Assembly: GCA_020740775.1 (NCBI GenBank)
Contig: JAHEWK010000004.1
Location: 1 to 64,000 of the forward strand
Reading direction: 5' to 3'
Source: Ilyonectria destructans
Taxonomy: Eukaryota; Ascomycota; Sordariomycetes; Hypocreales; Nectriaceae
DNA length: 64,000 nucleotides
In this document: positions 60,100 through 64,000 of the stretch, in pieces
How positions within the stretch are numbered: the first letter of the stretch is position 1
Layout of the letters: each line of letters opens with the position of its first letter
Notes under the pieces: model-generated
What the model was told of the DNA's origin: nothing
What the model saw: only the letters and a program-made list of their open reading frames with translations
Databases searched by the model: none
Translations under genes and position numbers: made by a program

Positions 60100-60510
60100 T
60101 GTTACGGCCCAGGTTGAGGTCAGGCGGTCACTACTGGCAGAACTAGAACGTACCCACGTTTCCTATCCTATCATAACATATACACACATACATATCGAAC
60201 GAGCTCCGTTCGACACGGCTCGACGACAACACACATGTATATATCGAACGGCATCTGTTCGACACAGGTCGATACCGTTCGACAACCATAGCCAAGCTAG
60301 TATATAGTAAACTGAGAAGTGTATATCTAAGTGTGGGCAGCTCCTCAGCTATTAATACAACTTAATTACATTAAGTATCCTTTACTCTACTATTATCAGA
60401 CGTAACTGACTTATTCAATCTTGACTTGTCTGATTTATTGCTAATATAAAACCAATCAGGATCAGCCTACCCTAGACTCATGAGTATAGTGTAGTGTATG
60501 GATCGTTACA
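60100..60510. mobile_element. Probable solo LTR (gypsy-like ends)
   Basis: A 411-bp segment begins TGTTACGGCC and ends GATCGTTACA, giving TG...CA termini with imperfect inverted ends. The flanks are CTCTC (60095-60099) and CTCTT (60511-60515), an apparent 5-bp target duplication differing by one C/T transition. Inside, two copies of ATATCGAACG...GTTCGACAC...TCGA (60192-60223 and 60241-60272) carry CGAACG/CGTTCG palindromes. A TATA-like ATATAAA lies near 60,444. No internal coding region is attached, so it is best explained as a solo LTR left by recombination. Family assignment is uncertain. Confidence 0.6.
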
Positions 60511-61038
60511 CTCTTAAGCCTCTCTTTCCTCGAGAGGGGCTTTTACACTTCATTCTATTGTATATTCTTTCTGAGTAAGATTATGACATTGTTCTATCGA
60601 CGTATATTCTCATATAAGCTTAATTAATTACTTAAAGATATAGTGAAGAGTAGAGAACTGGAATGATATAGTTTTTAAATTACCATGAAGAAAGATTAAC
60701 TAGCTGTTTGATAAAGTATTATTAAAATGTATATACTTTGTTAAGGTAAGTAGCAAGAGCTGGTGGTGGTGGGTATCTGGTGACCTACTCTAAATCTACA
60801 GCACTAAACTACTATAAGAGTAATGTTCATGTGATTATTGTTAAGCAAAATTAATTCTATCTAGCATTCGTGTTTACATGCTTGTATATCAACAAATACC
60901 AAGCTCAACCTCGTCAGGCACTTCGGTTGCAGTAACGCTGGGATTGACCAGCTGTGCCAACTGCTGGGAAGAAAGCACAGGAGGGCAGACATACCCGAAC
61001 GAGTGAGATGGGGGAGAGGACTTGTTGAGTCGTATCCT
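60511..61038. other. Intergenic region between solo LTR and sterol reductase
   Basis: AT-rich, no gene. Just beside the LTR, AAGCCTCTC...GAGAGGGGCTT (60,515-60,542) forms a short imperfect hairpin. The remainder is the 3' flank of the sterol reductase gene. Confidence 0.45.
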
Positions 61039-62735
61039 TTAAATGACGTACTTGACACAAATCAGTTGTGATGGTCATTCGGCTGCGCGCGTTGGGAGAA
61101 CTTACAGGGATCCACACGTAGGGGACATCGCGCTCATACTGGGCCCAGGCCTCGCCGTACTTTTCACGGCAGCGACGGGTGTCGCGGCCGGCACGGTGGA
61201 TGCACATGATGGTGAAGAAGACGGGGTAGAACCAGGGGAAGGGGCTGTCAAAGCCCGTGATCAGGCCCCAGGAGAGGGCGAAGAAGATGTCGCAGGTGTA
61301 ATGGATTTTGCGGGCATAGCCGAGCCAGCCGTCGACCATGATGGTATCACCCCGGGCCGAGGTGATGGTCTTGGGGTTCTTGACTGTTCGCCACGGCAGC
61401 TGCGGGAAGGCTTTGCGGATGACCAGCTGTCCGCGTTCCTGAGCGCGGTACCCGTTCTTCTGGCTGTTTGTGGTATCCCAAACCCAGTATACAAATACGT
61501 ATACAATATAGAAGACTGCAAGAGTAGCGGTCTTCCATTCGTATTCGTCTGGGTGGTGGTAAGCCAGGAACAGGGCAGCATGACAATACGACAAGGGTAC
61601 ACCGGCAAGGTTCCAGAAGATGATCATAAAGCCCCATTTCTCATAGTAGATGTCCCTAGGTACAGCAAGGTCAGACATGCAGACGTATACAGGCCAAGGC
61701 CGGAAAAGACTTACCAGCTGGAGATGATGAGCTGCTCGCCCTTGGCGCAGGCATTAGCATAGAGATAGTGCGCTACAAGAAGGAAAATCGCCTCGCCAGA
61801 GACATACCCGTACCTGTCATACTGACGCGCAGCGGTTGCGAAGGTGATGGCAATAAGAATAAACCACGGGATGCGGACCATAAAGAACATCTTAAAGTCG
61901 AGGACACCAAACATGCGGGGGTTCCGCTCGGCGCCGAGAAAGAAGTCATAGATGGGGTAGCCAGTCATTCGGTGCTGAGCGCCTCTCCAGAGAGCGGAGA
62001 AGTATGCGGGGAAGGAGACGAGATAGCCGCTGAGGATGGCGACGGACAGCAGAGGGCCAAACAGGTCGATGATGGTGTAGAGGGGGAACAGGCCAGTGAA
62101 ATGAAGGAGGGCGCCGATGGCGATGGAGAAGTGAAAGGTGAAGTAGCAGTTGCACTTGTACTTTAGCTGCTTTCCGTTCTGGTACGGCAAAGGTTTTCCC
62201 CAGCCCCAGACGCCAGGCAGGACGCAGTAGGAGACAGCCTCGAAGATGAAGAAAGTCCAGTAGATACGCCAAGCGCGGAGGGTAGGGAAAGCACCCGTGT
62301 AGACGAGATCGACGAGGTGCCTGCCAAACTCGCCCCAGCTTTGGCCCTCCTCGCGCGTAGGCAGCTTTCCATCGTAGAAGGCGGCTCCAATCCACATGTA
62401 CCACATCAGCAGGGGAAAGCCGATCATCAGGGCCAGGACGCCGAGGCTGCCACCGAATTCCGTCTCGCCCGATGTGTCGACCTTGGGATCCGTGCCGACT
62501 TCCCAGGCATCAATGATCTCGCCCTTGCGGTAGACGCGTTTTCCGTTCCCGGTGCCCGAGGGCTGCGCCTCCGTCCTGGCCGACTTGACACGTTCGTTCA
62601 GTCCGTTTCCGTTGGCGGAGTGCGAGGTAGAGTATCCATTGCTCCTCGTAGATGACTGAGTTAGCACAATGCTGCCAGGCCCATGAGGATTGCGCTCGGT
62701 TCTCACCCTTTGGAAGCCTGAGCAAGGGACGCCAT
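61039..62735 (-). CDS. erg4: ERG4-type sterol C-24(28) reductase
   Basis: Predicted exons, in transcription order: 62735-62707, 62644-61715, 61655-61106, 61050-61039 (complement), about 506 residues. ERG4/ERG24-family membrane reductases use NADPH in the endoplasmic reticulum. ERG4 catalyses the last step of ergosterol synthesis. Family features are the N-terminal [23 protein letters not shown], which is ERG4-like and not ERG24-like, then [54 protein letters not shown], and the C-terminal DVPYVWIP. The canonical end is completed by a 12-nt last exon coding YVI and stop. The first exon and its 3' splice site (CTACGAG) are uncertain. A start at 62735 with the intron containing GCTAAC is preferred over the open frame reaching 62955. 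It may be a second copy of a housekeeping gene. Confidence 0.85.
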
Positions 62736-64000
62736 GGTTCAGTCTGCGATGACTGCTCCCTGAAGACAGCGCACTCAATACAGTCGTGTGTAGTGGGTGG
62801 TTGTTTGCCGCAGGCCAAGGTGCCAGGAGCACAGGTGCAAGAAAGAATGTTGTAGAAGCAGAATAAAGGTGCAATGGGAGCTGGCGCGCGGCGAGAAACA
62901 CATAACCTCGACTTGGCACTGACAGCTCTTTATACATACCGGACGTCCTGTACAACTAGACTACAGCAACTGGGGCGGAGACCAGGAAGGGTGGGGCTTC
63001 ATGCATCTTTCGTATAGCAAAGGTGGCTAACAGTATCGTCGGCGCAAGACTCCGCAGCGTGCGTGCCTGTACCGTCCGCCCGACAGCCGTGCCTCGATCT
63101 CGTCCACTCTGTATCACCGTTGCAAGCAGATTATCATGTAGCTGCTCTACTTGCTTAGTTTTCAAGCCCGTGTTACATTTCTCATTATGAATGAAACTCT
63201 TGCTGAGGGTTCGTTGATCGTATGTCCAGGTTTAGGACTGGAGAGTGCTACTACCTAAGTAGTTGTAGGAGTCCAGGTGGTCCGCGTTGCAGGGCCCCCG
63301 GAGGAGCGAGGTAATGCCATTGTTATTTCATATTTCATCTACCACGACCTCAACACATACCCACATAACTACATCCGTTGAGTCGACTGCTCGCTCTTTC
63401 CTAACAACCGGAGTGCCGAAATCCCGTGAACCGGGGCCCGAGATTTCCGTGGTCCACGACACATACCTAATCATTGACCCACTTGTCAGACGGAGTTGCG
63501 GGGTCTCGGAGGCCGTAGATGAGGGAAATCCCGCGACGGTCAAGACGAACAACACAAGCAGGTCAAGAAGAGATAACGGCATGAATAACCCGTAATCTTC
63601 ATCAAACGTGGATTGATGTCAATATATTGATCAACGCGTTGATCGGGTGGATTGATAAGCATCTCTACTGGGGATGAAGACTGCCTTTGTCGTGAGGAGG
63701 TTGGAATACCTTCTTGTTGTTCGTATCGAACAGTCTGACAATGTATTCTGCCAAAAGCGCTGATAGTTGAGACTATAGTGATCTCAGCCTTATTGCGTTC
63801 TTAGCTCTTGTCTTTCGGCCTTATAACTTCTGCTTTAAGAGATAAAACCTCTATCTCTACAGTCTTCTTTAGACTATAGATTCCAGTCTTAACTCTACGG
63901 ACTTTCTCTGCAATTATAGGTATTACCTTCTAGATTAATCCAGCCTAGCTATTTTTATAATACTCCTTAGAGGTATATTAAATGCTTATAGTAAAGCTTT
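62736..64000. other. Upstream flank of sterol reductase and start of next AT-rich block
   Basis: Frames of 60-100 codons occur here but have no family features and overlap on opposite strands. From about 63,760 to the window end the sequence becomes AT- and TA-rich with CTTTA/TATAG runs like the RIP-type blocks at the left of the window, so another repeat block probably starts here. A near-palindrome TATTGATCAACGCGTTGATC lies at about 63,623-63,643. Confidence 0.5.

Noticed and set aside
62736..62955. Sterol reductase start at 62955
   Set aside because: The extra residues read through a likely intron with GTGAGA and GCTAAC and are not family-like. A short first exon from 62735 fits better, though not with certainty.

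Overview
The window reads as a chromosome segment of a filamentous ascomycete (Pezizomycotina; Sordariomycetes-like is my inference). The genes have short spliceosomal introns (about 45-150 bp, GT...AG, CTAAC/CTAAT-like branch sites). The families are typical of such fungi: Zn2Cys6 regulators, a PDR-type ABC pump, an arrestin-like protein and an ERG4-type sterol reductase. The genome is two-speed. Long AT-rich, TA-dinucleotide-rich blocks carry decayed repeats whose differences are almost all C-to-T/G-to-A transitions, the mark of repeat-induced point mutation (RIP). They alternate with GC-balanced gene islands.

Layout. 1-8.86 kb: AT-rich RIP relics. 8.87-9.20 kb: about 138-bp tandem repeats with a CCCCTAGGGG core. 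9.24-14.21 kb: an extraordinary G-rich minisatellite-derived block that contains no T on the + strand for 4,697 consecutive bases. 14.2-15.2 kb: the opposite composition, T/C-rich with short tandem repeats. 15.2-20.1 kb (-): a GC-rich, nonsense-interrupted gene joining an OrsD-like (DUF3505) zinc-finger region, a possible tyrosine-recombinase-like segment and a RecQ-type helicase. 20.5-26.4 kb: AT-rich relics. 26.388-34.297 kb: a RIP-decayed pogo/Fot1-type DNA transposon (76-bp terminal inverted repeats, TA target duplication) that was later split by an intact Ty1/copia retrotransposon (27.178-32.219 kb, identical 175-bp LTRs, 5-bp target duplication). 34.3-38.4 kb: AT-rich relics.

38.5-63 kb is an ordinary gene island: a small secreted protein (-), an arrestin-like protein (+), Zn2Cys6 regulator A (-), an APC-superfamily permease (+), a full-length PDR ABC transporter (-), Zn2Cys6 regulator B (+), a probable solo LTR, and an ERG4-type sterol reductase (-). 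Regulators A and B are paralogs: they share most intron positions and three exon lengths (24, 116 and 438 nt). Each is divergently paired with a transporter, A with the permease and B with the ABC pump. The pairing suggests local regulation of export/uptake, possibly linked to sterol or drug responses because a sterol reductase lies next door. That link is inference.

The observations I rate highest are the T-free G-rich block, the architecture of the interrupted helicase gene, and the two-layer nested transposon whose outer layer is RIP-mutated and inner layer pristine. Exon coordinates were worked out by hand from splice consensus, reading frame and paralog comparison.
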